A stretch of 64,000 bases of DNA from Hevea brasiliensis. Lineage: Eukaryota; Streptophyta; Magnoliopsida; Malpighiales; Euphorbiaceae. The translations under genes and the position numbers were made by a program. Of this stretch, positions 35,202 through 48,057 are shown piece after piece; position 1 is the first letter of the stretch; every line of letters starts with the position of its first letter. Under the pieces are notes generated by a model. The model was given only the letters and a program-made list of their open reading frames with translations. It was not told the origin of the DNA and made no database searches. The stretch is taken from positions 48,876,762-48,940,761 of the forward strand of contig NC_079509.1 of NCBI RefSeq assembly GCF_030052815.1. The letters are read 5' to 3'.

Positions 35202-38200
35202 TGTGACACTCCCTACCCGTCTACAATGTAGCCGAGCAAGATATGCCATAGTGTGCTGGAGCACAAAATCATATTTCCATTACAAGTTACCCTTTTTAAA
35301 CTCATTTATCTACAATTTTGATTAATCTGAATTTTTTCGCAAATTTTATAGAAAATCCGGCAGAGTGCCGGCTATAAATTGGAAAAACAGTTCTTCTGAA
35401 CCTATTTAAAAGACACTTCAAATATAATTTCCAAATCCAGAACTCCATTATACACACATCTCAACTCAATCTCAAAATCTCAATACTATTTTCAAAATTT
35501 TTTTTCTGTTCACATCATCACTTGAAGCACATTCATGAATATTTCTCAACATTTCATTTTTTCAACATAATATACAGAAAATTTCAATAACATGAAATTT
35601 CATAACTTTACATTATCACATAAGTTCAAGAATTTGTAATTACAATCAAAACTAATACAGAATGCAAAATACAAAATGCCACCCAAAGTCCTAATATCCT
35701 ACCAAGTGCACTGCAGATGTGAGGTGACTCTGGACTCGATGTCACTACGAAAGTTCACCCGATCGATGTCCATGGGCTCCCCAGCTATGTCTCCAGTACC
35801 TGCGTGTGGCAAAAGCGACGCGCTAAGCAATTCTGCTTAGTGGTGACAGTATAAAATAAAATAACTAAAATAAAGTAAGTATGCAGAATGTATGTTTACA
35901 TTTTTGTTAGACTTAATTTCTGATAGTTATTGCAGTATTATTCGATTAAAATTTGTTAAGATTTATTATCATTGCCCGAGTAACCCATACTAGTCGACTG
36001 GACAAGATAAATGGGTAAACTGGCACTGGGTACTAAGTACCTCGGACCATCACACCATCGGTTACATTGTGTCTCCTGGTGTGCAACAGAATAGCTAATA
36101 AGCTGTAATGATTATCAAGGATAAAACCCAAGTATAACAACTCAAATAACATAGCCAAAGGCTATTATGTCACAGAATGGCATGTGAGGCCATAAAACAC
36201 AGAATGGCATGAAGCCATATGCAGTACTACTAACAGAACCCTATTGGCATGCCAACCTATCCAAACCAATCTTGCTAGGTGTACTAGGGCATATTACACT
36301 CTTAAATTATACAATTCTTGAAATTCAAGTTTAGGTGTTACTATTCAATTCATTAGTCAACAAAAATGTTGACTTTTACATGGACAATAGGTACATTGAT
36401 TTTAATACTCCCAACATACCACATTTTGCATTCTAAAATTGTTGGTATTGGTTGCCAATACTATTTCTAAGCTTAATGTTAATTGTTCAAAATTTTCAGA
36501 TTTCAAACTTTGTGTTTACTGTTCCATTAGTTATTTTTGCAGTAGGAATTTGGCAAAGTGGTCAACATAAAAGTTGTTCCTTATTTTGTCTAGTTATATT
36601 TATTTTTTTGAATCACTCCATTTGGAGTTTTGTAGCTCAAGTTATGGCCCAAAAACCACAACTGGCCGGATTACAAATTTTCCAGATTTTCTGGACTGAC
36701 CAAATCTACAGTATTTTGAGCAGTGATTGCAGGTCACTTTTTGAATATGTTATGGTCATAATTTGGGTTAGGTTTCTTCATGAAAGTTGTAGGTCTATAT
36801 CTCAGCTTATTGCTGGTAAAATTTGAGGTGAATTGGACCTTTCTACACTGAGTTATGGCCAAATGACTAAATACTGTTCATTTGGTCATTTTGCCCAGGC
36901 AGAATGCAGGTCACCCGGATTAGGGCAATCTTTAGGTCAACTTGGTTTGGTTTTATGGGCATGGTTTCTTCACCAAAGTTGTGCCATTATGTGTCTAGTT
37001 TCATCTCCAATTTGCCTTGCACCAATTGAACCCCTACAACTCCAGTTATTGCTGCCCAAACCTGCTGAACTCATGCCTAGTCCTGCAGGTCACCAAGGGC
37101 AGCCACACTAACTTCAATTCCCACTAAACAAACCACTTCATTTCTTATTCACACACAGCCCAATGGTCAGTAATTGACCATTAAAACTCTCTTTCACCAA
37201 ATACATGAACAAAGTCTCAATTTGGGTCCAAACCCTAGCTCCACCATTCTAGATTGTTGCATTACTTGCACTTCACCTTCCTAATCAATATATTAGTGTT
37301 AAGGGCAGCCACAATATCATTTTAATTCTAAAAAATCTTTCAAACTCAACCAAGTTCAAGGCTGCTGGAATTTTAAGCAAGACATACGCATGATGTTTAC
37401 TCAATTTTCTTGTAAATTTGCATCAAATACCACTCCTTCAACATGAATTGAAAGATAAAAATCAAGTTTAGTCACTAACCTCTAATGGAGTGAAATTCAA
37501 ACTTGCTAGGGTTCTTCTTTTTCACTTCTTTTGTTCCCAGAAGATTCACCAAGATGAAATACCAAAGTTTTGTGTTGCTAAGTTAGGGTTTTGTTGAGAG
37601 AGGACTAAGGGAAGGGAGCTTTGTTAACTTGAAAATGGTGGAGTGAGGGAGAGGGCATGGAACGGCAAGAAGAAGAAGAAAGAGTGGCTGCTGCGTTTTC
37701 TAGAGTTTTACTTCTTTTTTTCATCTTTTAATGTATTATAATTGTCTTTCTTTAATTTGATTGGCCATAACTTTTTAATTACCTCATGCTTACATAAGCA
37801 TGAAATAATAAATCTCATTTATTTACAATTTCTTTTCTTTCTTTTCCTATTCATTTTTAAATTATTTTTCATCAATATTTATTCATATTTTATGTCATAA
37901 TAATTATTTACTTAACTGGACAAGTCGGCCAAAAATCACCTCTGAAGGCGAAATGACCAAAATGCCCTTCGTTTGGCTTAACAGACTAAAATTGTATGTA
38001 CCTATTGAAAAAAATTTTTAAGCATTTTCTTGGCATTCTAATGCCATAGGAACCTCAATGACCCTTCTCTGGAGTCCCAAAAATTATTTTATGAATTTTC
38101 CCTCTGGTTTAGGGCTCCTAGTTGCGAGAACCGCAACTTCCCACTAGGTTACCCATCGCTAGGGCACCGGCTCATTTAACTTGGTTGTATTTTATTTCTA

Positions 38201-38351
38201 AAATTTTTTCTAAATTTTTCTTATTAATATTTGAGTTAATTATGGTTCCTCACTTTAGTTTAAATATTTTTCCGGACGTTCTAGCTATCCGGACCGACAC
38301 TGGTCACCGAAATAGTAGAATGTACGGAGTTGCTACAGGGAGGGTATTACA
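35202..38351 (-). repeat. Chromovirus 3' LTR (left copy)
   Basis: 3150 bp, plus-strand start TGTGACACTCCCTACC and end GGGTATTACA. It is collinear with 43213-46366, differing by scattered substitutions and tiny indels. Open frames within it (for example 36452-36826) are duplicated only as broken versions in the other LTR and are not regarded as genes. Confidence 0.92.
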
Positions 38352-38352
38352 A

Positions 38353-38364
38353 CACTTTCCCTCT
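38353..38364 (-). other. Chromovirus polypurine tract
   Basis: Minus-strand AGAGGGAAAGTG directly before the 3' LTR. Just upstream is AAATTTCGAGGACGAAATTT, the same motif found in the TR-GAG element at 21224. Confidence 0.8.
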
Positions 38365-41300
38365 AATTTAAATTTCGTCCTCGAAATTTACCTGATGCAA
38401 ACAGTTGAGGAAACTGTTGCCTCATCGTCTTTTCACTTTCCCAAGTTGCCTCTTCAGTGTTATGATGCCTCCAAAGTGCCTTTACCAGTGGAATTTGTTT
38501 ATTTCTCAGTTCCTTCACTTCTCGAGCCAAGATCCGTATGGGTTCTTCTGCATATGTCAAGTCCGGTTGGATTTCAATCTCTTCCATGGAGATGACATGT
38601 GAAGGGTCTGAGCGATATCTTCTTAACATAAAAACATGAAATATATTATGGATCTTATCCAGTTCTTGTGGTAAAGCTAGCCGATAGGCCACTGGTCCCA
38701 CACGTTCAATGACTTCATATGGGCCAATGAACCTAGGGCTTAACTTACCCTTTCTCCCAAATCTCAGTACTTTCTTCTACGGTGAGACTTTGAGAAACAC
38801 TTTGTCGCCAACTGCATATTCTATCTCTTTTCTCTTTAAGTCGGCATAATATTTCTGTCTATCCGAGGCAACCTTCATATTTGCTTTGATTATTTTCACT
38901 TTCTCCTCAGTCTGTTTCACCAGGTCTGGCCCTACCAGTTTGTCTTCGCCCAATTCAGTCTAGCACATTGGAGTTCTACATTTCCTTCCATACAGTGCTT
39001 CATACGGGGCCATTTGGATGCTAGCTTGGTAGCTATTATTGTATGCAAATTCTTCCAGTGGGAGATATCTATCCCAACTCTCCTCAAACTCAATGACACA
39101 ACTCCTCAGCATATCCTCCAGGATCTATTACATAATTCACATTGTTACCATCATTTCAATTTGTAAATTGTGAAAATTCAATTAGTTTTTAGGTTTACCT
39201 GGATTACTCGTTCTGACTGTCCATCCGTCTGAGGATGAAAAGAAGTGCTAAAACGGAGTTGTGTGCCCAAGGCTTCTTGCAACTTTTTCCAAAATCTCGA
39301 TGTAAACCTTGGTTCTCGGTCAGATATGATGGAAAGTGGGATCCCATGCAGTCTAACTATCGCATTGATATATAATTCTGCTAGCTTCTCCAGTGAGTAG
39401 TCAGTCCTAACTGACAGAAAATGTGCTGACTTCGTCAATCTATCCACTATCACCCATACTGCATCATGCTTCTTCTGGGTGAGAGATAGACCACTAACAA
39501 AATCCATAGTGACCCGGTCCCATTTCCATTCAGGTATGCTTATAGGCTGTAGCAATCCTGATGGAACTTGATATTCTGCTTTAACTTGCTGACATGTCAA
39601 ACACTTAGTCACATGATCAGCTATATCCTTCTTCATACCAGGCCACCAATAATGAGGCTTCAAATCATTATACATTTTTGTGCTTCCCAGGTGCATAGCA
39701 TAAACACTAGTGTGTGCTTCTTTCAGAATACTAGTCTTCAGTTCCCTATCATCTGGTACACACACTCTTCCTCTGTAGTACAGACACCCATCTGCTTTCA
39801 CCTCATAATAAGTTTCCTTCCCCTCTGGAATTTTACCCACAATAGCCATCAATTTGTCATCGGCCTTCTGCCCATCTTGTATTTGCTGTAGCAGGTATGG
39901 CTTCACTTGTAACTCAGCCAAAATAGCTCCATCTTGAGCTAAGGACAGACGGGCATTTAGTGATCTTAAAGCTGTGATGGACTTCCTACTCAAAGCATCA
40001 GCAACTACATTTGTCTTCCCAGGATGATAATCTATCACACAATCATAGTCCTTTAGGAACTTAATCCATCGCCTCGATCTAAGATTGAGCTCCTTCTGGG
40101 TTGGCAAATATTTTAGACTCTTGTGGTCTGTATAGATGTAGCATTTTTCACCATATAAATAATGCCTCCATATCTTCAGTGCGAAGATAATTGCTGCTAA
40201 CTCCAAGTCATGAGTAGGGTAGTTTTGTTTATGTGGCCTTAACTGCCTGGAAGCATAGGCAACCACTTTCCCCTCTTGCATCAATACAAACCCTAGCCCA
40301 TTATGCGAGGCATCACTGTAGACCACAAAGTCTTTTCCCAACACTGGCTGTGTTAACACTGCTGCTTCTATCAACATAGCCTTCAGCCTCTCAAAACTGG
40401 CTTGGCACTTGTCGTTCCAGCCAAATTTCTCATTCCTGTGTAACAACTTGGTCATTAGAGCAGCTATAAGAGAGAACCCCTTCACAAATCTTCTGTAATA
40501 CCCAGCTAGCCCCAAGAAACTTCTGACCTCAGTTGTATTTCTGGGAGGCTTCCATTCCATCACTGCTTCTATCTTTTTGGGATCCACTCTAATCCCCTCA
40601 GCTGAAAATATATGTCCAAGGAAGGAGATTTCACTCATCCAGAAGTCACACTTGGACAACTTAGCATACAGCTTCTTTTCTTGCAGGGTTTGCAGAACAA
40701 TCCTCAAATGTTCATCATGTTCTTCCCTAGTCTTGGAATACACTAGAATATCATCAATAAAGACCACTACAAACCAATCTAAATATGGATGAAAGATACG
40801 GTTCATAAGGTCCATAAATGCTGCTGGTGCATTTGTTAACCCAAACGGCATCACCAGAAATTCATAATGCCCATATCGGGTTTTGAATGCAGTTTTTGAC
40901 ACATCTGCATCCTTTACCCTTAACTGATGATACCCTGATCTGAGATCAATTTTTGAAAATACACCGGCTCCCTTTAACTGATCAAACAGATCGTCAATTC
41001 TGGGCAACGGATATTTATTTTTCACAGTTACTTTATTCAATTGCCGGTAATCAATACACAATCTCAAGGTTCCATCATTCTTCTTCACAAACAGCACCGG
41101 AGCTCCCCATGGTGACACACTGGGGCGTATAAACCCCTTATCAAGCAACTCTTGTAACTGAATTTTCAACTCTCTTAATTCAGTGGGTGCCATCCTATAA
41201 GGAGCAATAGAAATTAGTACTATACCCGGCATTACCTCAATAGCAAACTCGACTTCCCTTTCTGGTGGTAAACTAGGCAATTCTTCAGGAAACACATCTG

Positions 41301-41535
41301 GGAAGTCTCTTACTGTGGGTATATCACCGCAGTTAAACTTAGCCTGCCTAGTATCAACCACGTGTGCTAGGTAAGCTTCACAGCCTTTTCTCATCAATCT
41401 TCTTGCAACTGTGGCTGAGATAACATTGGACAGAAAATCTGTCTTTTCACCCACAATAGTAATCTCATTACCTTCAGAAGTTTTCAGAGAAATCCTCTTC
41501 AATTTGCAATCAACTATTGCCTGATGACGTGACAA
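38363..41535 (-). pseudogene. Chromovirus pol: RT, RNase H, integrase with chromodomain, and intron
   Basis: A long open frame (41535-39178) holds RT ([41 protein letters not shown]), RNase H ([34 protein letters not shown]) and integrase: H-x7-H...C-x2-C, then T-M-D-F, I-I-S-D and, 35 residues on, the E of Q-S-E-R. Just after that E the frame leaves coding sequence at 39198 and resumes at 39124, an intron-like gap. Downstream come LRFGRKGKLSPRFIGPYEVI, the HNIFHVFMLRRY region and a chromodomain-like tail (EVKELRNKQIPLVKALWRHH), ending at 38363. Two stops (38960-38962, 38777-38779) replace expected tryptophans. A further stop at 41536-41538 separates protease from RT. Confidence 0.9.
39125..39198 (-). 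other. Putative 74-bp spliceosomal intron in the integrase
   Basis: On the minus strand the exon ends ...GTAATCCAG and the gap begins GTAAACCTAAAAAC; it ends ...AATTATGTAATAG before ATCCTGGAGGATATG. Removing it joins the frame without shift and gives the residue order normal for this clade (E-R-V-I-Q then I-L-E-D-M-L). The gap is AT-rich like plant introns, has a CTAAT branch-like site, and contains in-frame stops; 74 is not a multiple of three. An insertion of unrelated DNA is the alternative, but no target duplication is seen. Confidence 0.7.
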
Positions 41536-43083
41536 TCAGTCCATTCCCAAAATCACGTCAAACTCGTGGAAGGGCAATTCAATTAGGTCTGCCGAGAATT
41601 CATACCCCTGAATCCTCAACGGGCAACCTTTGTACACTTTATTCACTACCACACTATGGCCTAGTGGATTTATGACCAGAATGTCTTGATCACTCTCCTC
41701 TACTGGAACTCCCCTCTCTACGGGTAGTTTGATGCAGATGTATGAATGAGTGGATCCTGGATCCAACAATGCAAGCACAGATGTGTTATAGAGGGAGAAC
41801 GTACCCCTGATGACGTCTGGGGCATCTTGCTCCTCCTGAGCTCTGATGGCATAGGCTCTGGCAGGTACTCTGGCCTCTGGCCTCTCAGCTGACTAGAATG
41901 CAGGCCTCAGTGATGGACCAGCTGCCTTAGATTTACTAGGCTTCCTACCCCTTTGAGGTGCAGGAGCAGATCTGTCGACTTGTGTTGGAGCAGCTGTAGT
42001 AGTCCGCTTTGGACAATTTTTGATCTGATGTTCTGTAGATCCACATCGTAAGCATGTACCAGTCACTTGCCAATAGTCCCCCTTATACCACTTCTGGCAG
42101 TATGGATAGGCAGAAGATGCTGGGGCTGGTCCCCTGAACACCGTCCCTGGAGAGCTATCCATAGATGGTGTGGACTAGCCTCTCCTAGGTGTGAACTGTG
42201 GTATGGGCCCCTGAGACTGACCCTGACCTTGTGGTTGTCCTGAACCCTGAGCAGGAGGACCCTTACTCTTCTTACTAGGAGTAGAAAATGAACTGGATTG
42301 ACCTGGACCCCTCTTCTGCTGTCTTTCCCTTCTATTTTGCTTTATTCGGACTCTTTCTACTTTTGATGCAGCATCTACTAATTTGGCAAAATCTGTGATC
42401 TCCAATGCTGTTATCATGACTTTGATATTGTCAATGAGCCCTTCTTCGAACCTTCTGCACCTCTCTGCCTCTGTAGGGACTATCTCCCTCCCATACTGGC
42501 TCAGTCTGACGAATTCTCGCTCATACTTTACCACTGATAGGTGCCTCTGTCTCAGACTGATAAATTCTCTTCTTCTCTCTTTTAAATACACCTTACTGAC
42601 ATACTTCTTTCTGAACTCTGTTAGGAAGTAATCCCAGGTAATCTGATCTGGTTGCACCTCACTGGTTACAGTGTCCCACCACCGGTATGCATCATCTTAA
42701 AGTAGGGACACAACACCCTCCAGATTTTGCTCAGGGGTGCAATGAAGCTGTTTTAGCACTCTGATTATTCTATCCAACCAGTTTTTGGCTGTCATGGGAT
42801 CATCCTCCTTCTTCCCAAAGAAATCCACAGCCCCATGTTTTCGCAATTTCTCCATATGGGACTTCTGTGGTGCTGGTGGAGGTTGTGGCTGTGGTTGTGG
42901 TGGTGGAATTGCCCCCATCATTTGTCGGTAAAACTTGGTCATTTGTTGAAATAGTGCAAACTGAGGTTGCGCAGGTGCCTCAGCTGCTGGTGGAGCAGAT
43001 TCTCCCCTGCCCCCAGATTCAGCCCTTGGTGGAGCACGACTCTCCACCTCTTCATCAACTGCTCTTTGAGAAGCAGGATCCAT
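41536..43083 (-). pseudogene. Chromovirus gag and protease
   Basis: Starts at ATG 43083 (MDPASQRAVDEEVES...). A Pro/Gln-rich N-terminus leads into the capsid region (DPMTAKNWLDRIIRVLKQL, then DYFLTEFRKKYVSKVYLKER), a basic linker, and the zinc knuckle C-L-R-C-G-S-T-E-H-Q-I-K-N-C-P (about 42030-42070). The retropepsin contains L-L-D-P-G-S-T-H-S-Y (41735-41770) and ends FDVILGMD. The frame is constant but for stops at 42697-42699 (TAA), 42175-42177 (TAG), 41893-41895 (TAG) and 41536-41538 (TGA). Neighbouring residues suggest Gln or Trp codons originally, so each could be a single transition. Confidence 0.88.
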
Positions 43084-43195
43084 ATCCTAATCAAAATAAG
43101 AAAAAAAAACAGATATGCATCAGTGTCACCTCAACACTTACAAATGCAATGCAATGGTATGCACTCTATCTAGGCCCAGAAATGCCTAAACTGAG

Positions 43196-43207
43196 GCTCT
43201 GATACCA
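43196..43207 (-). other. Chromovirus primer-binding site
   Basis: Minus-strand TGGTATCAGAGC, five bases inside the 5' LTR. Confidence 0.9.
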
Positions 43208-43212
43208 CTAAA

Positions 43213-46200
43213 TGTGACACCCCTTACCCGTCTGCAGTGTAGCCGAGCAAGATATGCCACAGTGTGCCGGAGCACCAAATCATATTTCCATTACAAGTTA
43301 CCTTTTTTAAACTCATTTATCTACAATTTTGATTAATCTGAATTTTTCAGCAAATTTTATAGAAAATCCGGCAGAGTGCCGGCTATAAATTGGAAAAACA
43401 GTTCTTCTGAACCTGTTTAAAAGACACTTCCAATATAATTTCCAAATCCAGAACTCCATTATACACACATCTCAACTCAATCTTAAAATCTCAATACTAT
43501 TTTCAGAATTTTTTTTCTGTTCACATCATCACTTGAAGCACATTCATCAATATTTCTCAACATTTCATTTTTTCAACATAATATACAGAAAATTTCAATA
43601 ACATGAAATTTCATATCTTTACATTATCACATAAGTTCAAGAGTTTGTAATTACAATCAAAACTAATACAGAATGCAAAATACAAAATGCCACCCAAAGT
43701 CCTAATGTCCTACCAAGTGCACTGCAGATGTGAGGTGACTCTGGACTCAGTATGCAGCTCTAAAAGTTCACCCGGTCTGATGTCTGCTGGGCTCCCCAGC
43801 TATGTCTCCAGTACCTGCGCGTGGTAAAAGCGACGCGCTAAGCAATTCTGCTTAGTGGTGACAGTATAAAATAAAATAACTAAAATAAAGTAAGTATGCA
43901 TAATGTATGTTTACATTTTTGGTAGACTTAATTTCTGATATTTATTGTAGTATTATTCGATTAAAATTTGATAAGATTTATTATCATTGCTCGAGTAACC
44001 CATACTGGTTGAATGGACAAGATAAACGGTTAAACTAGCACTAGGTACTAAGTACCTCGGACCATCACACCATCGGTCACATTGTGTCTCCCGGTGTGCA
44101 ATAGAACAGCTAATAAGCTGTAATGATTAGCAGGGACAAAACCCAAGTATAACAACTCAAATAACATAGCCAAAGGCTATTATGTCACAGAATGGCACGT
44201 GAGGCCATAAAACACGAAATGGCATGAAGCCATATGCAGTACTGCTAACAGAATCCTATTGGCATGCCAACCTATCCAAACCAATCTTGCTAGGTGTACT
44301 AGGGCATATTACACTCTTAAATTATACAATTCTTGAAATTCAAGTTTCGGTGTTACTATTCAATTCATTAGTCAACAAAAATATTGACTTTTACATGGAC
44401 AATAGGTACATTGATTTTAATACTCCCAACATACCACATTTTGCATTATAAAATTGTTGGTATTGGTTGCCAATGCCATTTCTAAGCTTAATGTTAATTG
44501 TTCAAAATTTTTAGATTTCAAGCTTTGTGTTTACTGTTCCATTAGTCATTTTTGTAGTGGGAATTTAGCAAAGTGGTCAACATGAAAGTTGTTCCTTATT
44601 TTGTCTAGTTACATTTATTTTTTTGAATCACTCCATTTGAAGTTTTTTAGCTCAAGTTATGGCCCAAAAACCACAACTGGCCGGATTACAAATTTTCCAG
44701 ATTTTCTGGACTGACCAAATCTACAGTATTTTGAGCAGTGGCTGTAGGTCACTTTTTGAATATGTTATGGTCATAATTTGGGTTAGGTTTCTTCATGAAA
44801 GTTGTAGGTATATATCTCAACTTTTTGCTGGTAATATTTCAGGTCAATTGGACCTTTCTACACTGAGTTATGGCCAAATGACTAAACACTGTTTATTTAG
44901 TCATTTTGCCCAGGCAGAATGCAGGTCACCCGGATTAGAGTAATCTTTAGGTCAACTTGGTTTGGTTTTATGGGCATGGTTTCTTCACCAAAGTTGTGCC
45001 ATTATGTGTCTAGTTTCATGTCCAATTGGCCTTGTACCTATTGAACCTCTACAACTCCAGTTATTACTGCCCAAACCTGCTGGACTCATGCCCAGTCCTG
45101 TAGATCACCAAGGGCAGCCACACTAACTTCAATTCCCACTAAACAAACCACTTCATTTCTTATTCAAACACAGCCCAATGGTCAGTAATTGACCATTAAA
45201 ACTCTCTTTCACTAAATACATGAACAAAGTCTCAATTTGGGTCCAAACCCTAGCTCCACCATTCTAGATTGTTGCATTACTTGCACTTCACCTTCCTAAT
45301 CAATATATTAGTGTTAAGGGCAGCCACAATATCATTTTAATTCTAAGAAATCTTTCAAACTCAACCAAGTTCAAGGCTGCTAGAATTTTAGGCAAGACAT
45401 ACACATGATGTTTACTCAATTTTCTTGTAAATTTGCATCAAATACCACTCCTTCAACATGAATTGAAAGATAAAAATCAAGTTTAGTCACTAACCTCTAA
45501 TGGAGCGAAATTCAAACTTGCTAGGGTTCTTCTTTTTCACTTCTTTTCGTTTCCAAAAGATTCACCAAGATGAAATACCAAAGTTTTGTGTTGCTAAGTC
45601 AGGGTTTTGTTGAGAGAGGACTAAGGGAAGGGAGCTTTGTTAACTTGAAAATGGTGGAGTGAGGGAGAGGGCATGGAACGGCAAGAAGAAGAAGAAAGAG
45701 TGGCTGCTGCATTTTCTAGAGTTTTACTTCTTTTTTTCATCTTTTAATGTATTATAATTGTCTTTCTTTAATTTGATTGGCCATAACTTTTTAATTACCT
45801 CATGCTTACATAAGCATGAAGTAATAAATCTCATTTATTTACAATTTCTTTTCTTTCTTTTCCTATTCATTTTTAAATAATTTTTCATCAATATTTGTTC
45901 ATATTTTATGTCATAATAATTATTTACTTAACTGGACAAGTCGGCCAAAAATCACCTCTGAAGGCGAATGACCAAAATGCCCTCCGTTTGGCTTAACAGG
46001 CTAAAATTGTCTGTACTGATTGAAAAATTTTTCTAAACATTTTCTTGGCATTCTAATGCCATAGGAACCTCAATGACCCTTCTCTGGAGTCCCAAAAATT
46101 ATTTTATGAATTTTCCCTCGGGTCTAAGGCTCCTAGTTGCGAGAACCGCAACTTCCCACTAAGTTACCCATCGCTAGGGCACTGACTCATTTAACTTGGT

Positions 46201-46366
46201 TGTATTTTATTTCTAAAAATTTTTCTAAATTTTTCTTATTAATATTTGAGTTAATTATGGTTCCTCACTTTAGTTTAAATATTTTTCTGGACGTTCTAGC
46301 TGTCCGGACTTACACTAGTCACCGAAACAGTAGAATGTACGGAGTTGCTACAGGGAGGGTGTTACA
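43213..46366 (-). repeat. Chromovirus 5' LTR (right copy)
   Basis: 3154 bp, plus-strand start TGTGACACCCCTTACC and end GGGTGTTACA. On the minus strand it begins TGTAACACCCTCCC. Its outermost bases resemble the LTR family of the TR-GAG element (shared CCCGTCT...GTAGCCGAGCAAG on the plus strand), indicating related lineages. Confidence 0.92.
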
Positions 46367-46371
46367 AAAAT

Positions 46372-48057
46372 AATTAATAATCCCTCTATTTTAATAAAAC
46401 TAATTATTAAATAATTTTATTTTAAAAATTATATTAGTCACCATTTTTTTTCCATTCTCTTTTTAATGAATCCCTCCATTTAGTTTAAATCATCTTAACA
46501 AAACTAATTGTTTGATATTTTATTTTGAAAAATATATTAATCACTATATTTTTATTCTATTCACTATTTAATTAATCTCTACGATTAGTTTAAACTATAT
46601 TTTCTACTAGTTAAATAAGAGATGAATTATCACTACAAAACTTAAAGAAATAAATGAATTATATTGTTGTTTTTCAAAATTACAAGAATTAATTAAATTT
46701 AAATTAATGAACGGAACACAAATATAAAGATTAATAATGTATTTTCAAAATAAAAATATCAAGTAATTTATTTTATTAAAATAAATAGATTAAATAATAA
46801 TTTTTAATAATAATAAAATATATAAATAAAACTTGACGCATTCCAAATGTATACATCGCTAGCTAATAAAATATATAAATCATGTAAATATGCATAGTAA
46901 ACAAATGGAAAGTCTTATTATAAGTTTTCTGAATTATTATTGAGAATTAAGACAATAATTTGAATTTTGACTTTTTTTAATACTTATTTTAATAAATATG
47001 TGACTACCTTTAAATTTGAGTATTGACTTTTTTAATTATTTCCATTTTAATATTAGAAAAAAAAATTAAAGATAAATAATTACATACCTATAAAATCTCT
47101 AAATATTACATATACTCACAAAATCACATTATTAAACGTTAATATACAATATATATTATATTATTTTAACGATGTTAAAAAATGTTCCTAGCAATGGATT
47201 CAGAAAATTTTCAAGGGTGGTTTATATAATACATATTAAAATTATAAAAATAGTATAAAAAAATTAAATAATTACAAACATTATTATTTTTTATTTAGCA
47301 AAAAAATTAAAAAAACCAAAATTTTTAAATCAATTTAGTCAATTGATTTTAAATTTATTTAGAGACACAAGTTATATTATGAGCCCAACCATGACAACTA
47401 ATATGAGATCACTAAGTTAAAATAGCTACCATATTATATTCTTAAAATATTTATGTAGACTTAGCTCCATTCATATGCTCAATTGATTATTTTATATAAA
47501 AAGGTTAGTTGGAAAATAATTATTATTCAATTAAAAATTAATTTCCTCACATGACATTTATAAAGGTACCAACTCTTAATCATTTAAAACTATTTTGGAC
47601 TTAAATGAAACTTTTGTTGACCTTTAATAGAATGTATTCCACATTAGAAAATGATTACATTCACATGTGGAGCACTAGGATATTAATTAACTGTTACATT
47701 TGTGGAGAAATTAGCTGGCCAAATGAAAGAATTTCAAATTCTAGACAGCATATTTTTTTATTTTAGATAAAAATTTTAAATTCTAATTTCAATTATGATA
47801 ATTATTTTTTAAAAAAATTACGTAATTTAAATAAAATGTGGAAACTTTGAAGGCCTTTATTAAAATATAAATTAATTATCTATCATAACACCTCTCAAAT
47901 GTTTTGATGGTTAAAATTAAAATTAATATAAAAAATTTGAAAATTAAATCAACAAATTAAAAATTTAATAGAATTAAAATTTTTAATTAAAATGAAAATA
48001 TGTGCAAAAAATTTAAATTTAAAGTCACCTATAAGTCAACTGATAAATGCATTTGAA
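46372..48057. other. AT-rich intergenic DNA
   Basis: Nothing gene-like is seen. The segment near 47281-47370 (GCAAAAAAATTAAAAAAACC and AATTTAGTCAATTG) resembles part of the 193-bp tandem unit downstream and may be a degenerate outlying copy. Confidence 0.5.

Larger units (their letters stand above)
35202..46366 (-). mobile_element. Tekay/Del-like chromovirus (Ty3/gypsy), nearly complete, minus strand
   Basis: LTRs are 35202-38351 and 43213-46366. A perfect TSD AAAAT lies at 35197-35201 and 46367-46371. PBS is at 43196-43207 and PPT at 38353-38364. One gag-pol frame runs on the minus strand: gag, zinc knuckle, protease (D-P-G-S-T), RT (F-I-D-D-I), RNase H, integrase (HHCC and D,D35,E) and a C-terminal chromodomain-like segment. 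The LTRs look closely similar (I did not compute identity), so insertion is relatively recent compared with the Athila and copia copies. A handful of stop codons and one 74-bp intron-like interruption separate it from intactness. Confidence 0.92.

Noticed and set aside
36452..37111. Plus-strand ORFs of 124 and 92 codons in the chromovirus LTR
   Set aside because: They run antisense to the element, are only partly open in the other LTR (44659-44943), and show no recognisable protein.
38122..38602. 157-codon plus-strand ORF at the LTR/pol end
   Set aside because: It is the reverse strand of the chromodomain-like end of pol plus LTR sequence.
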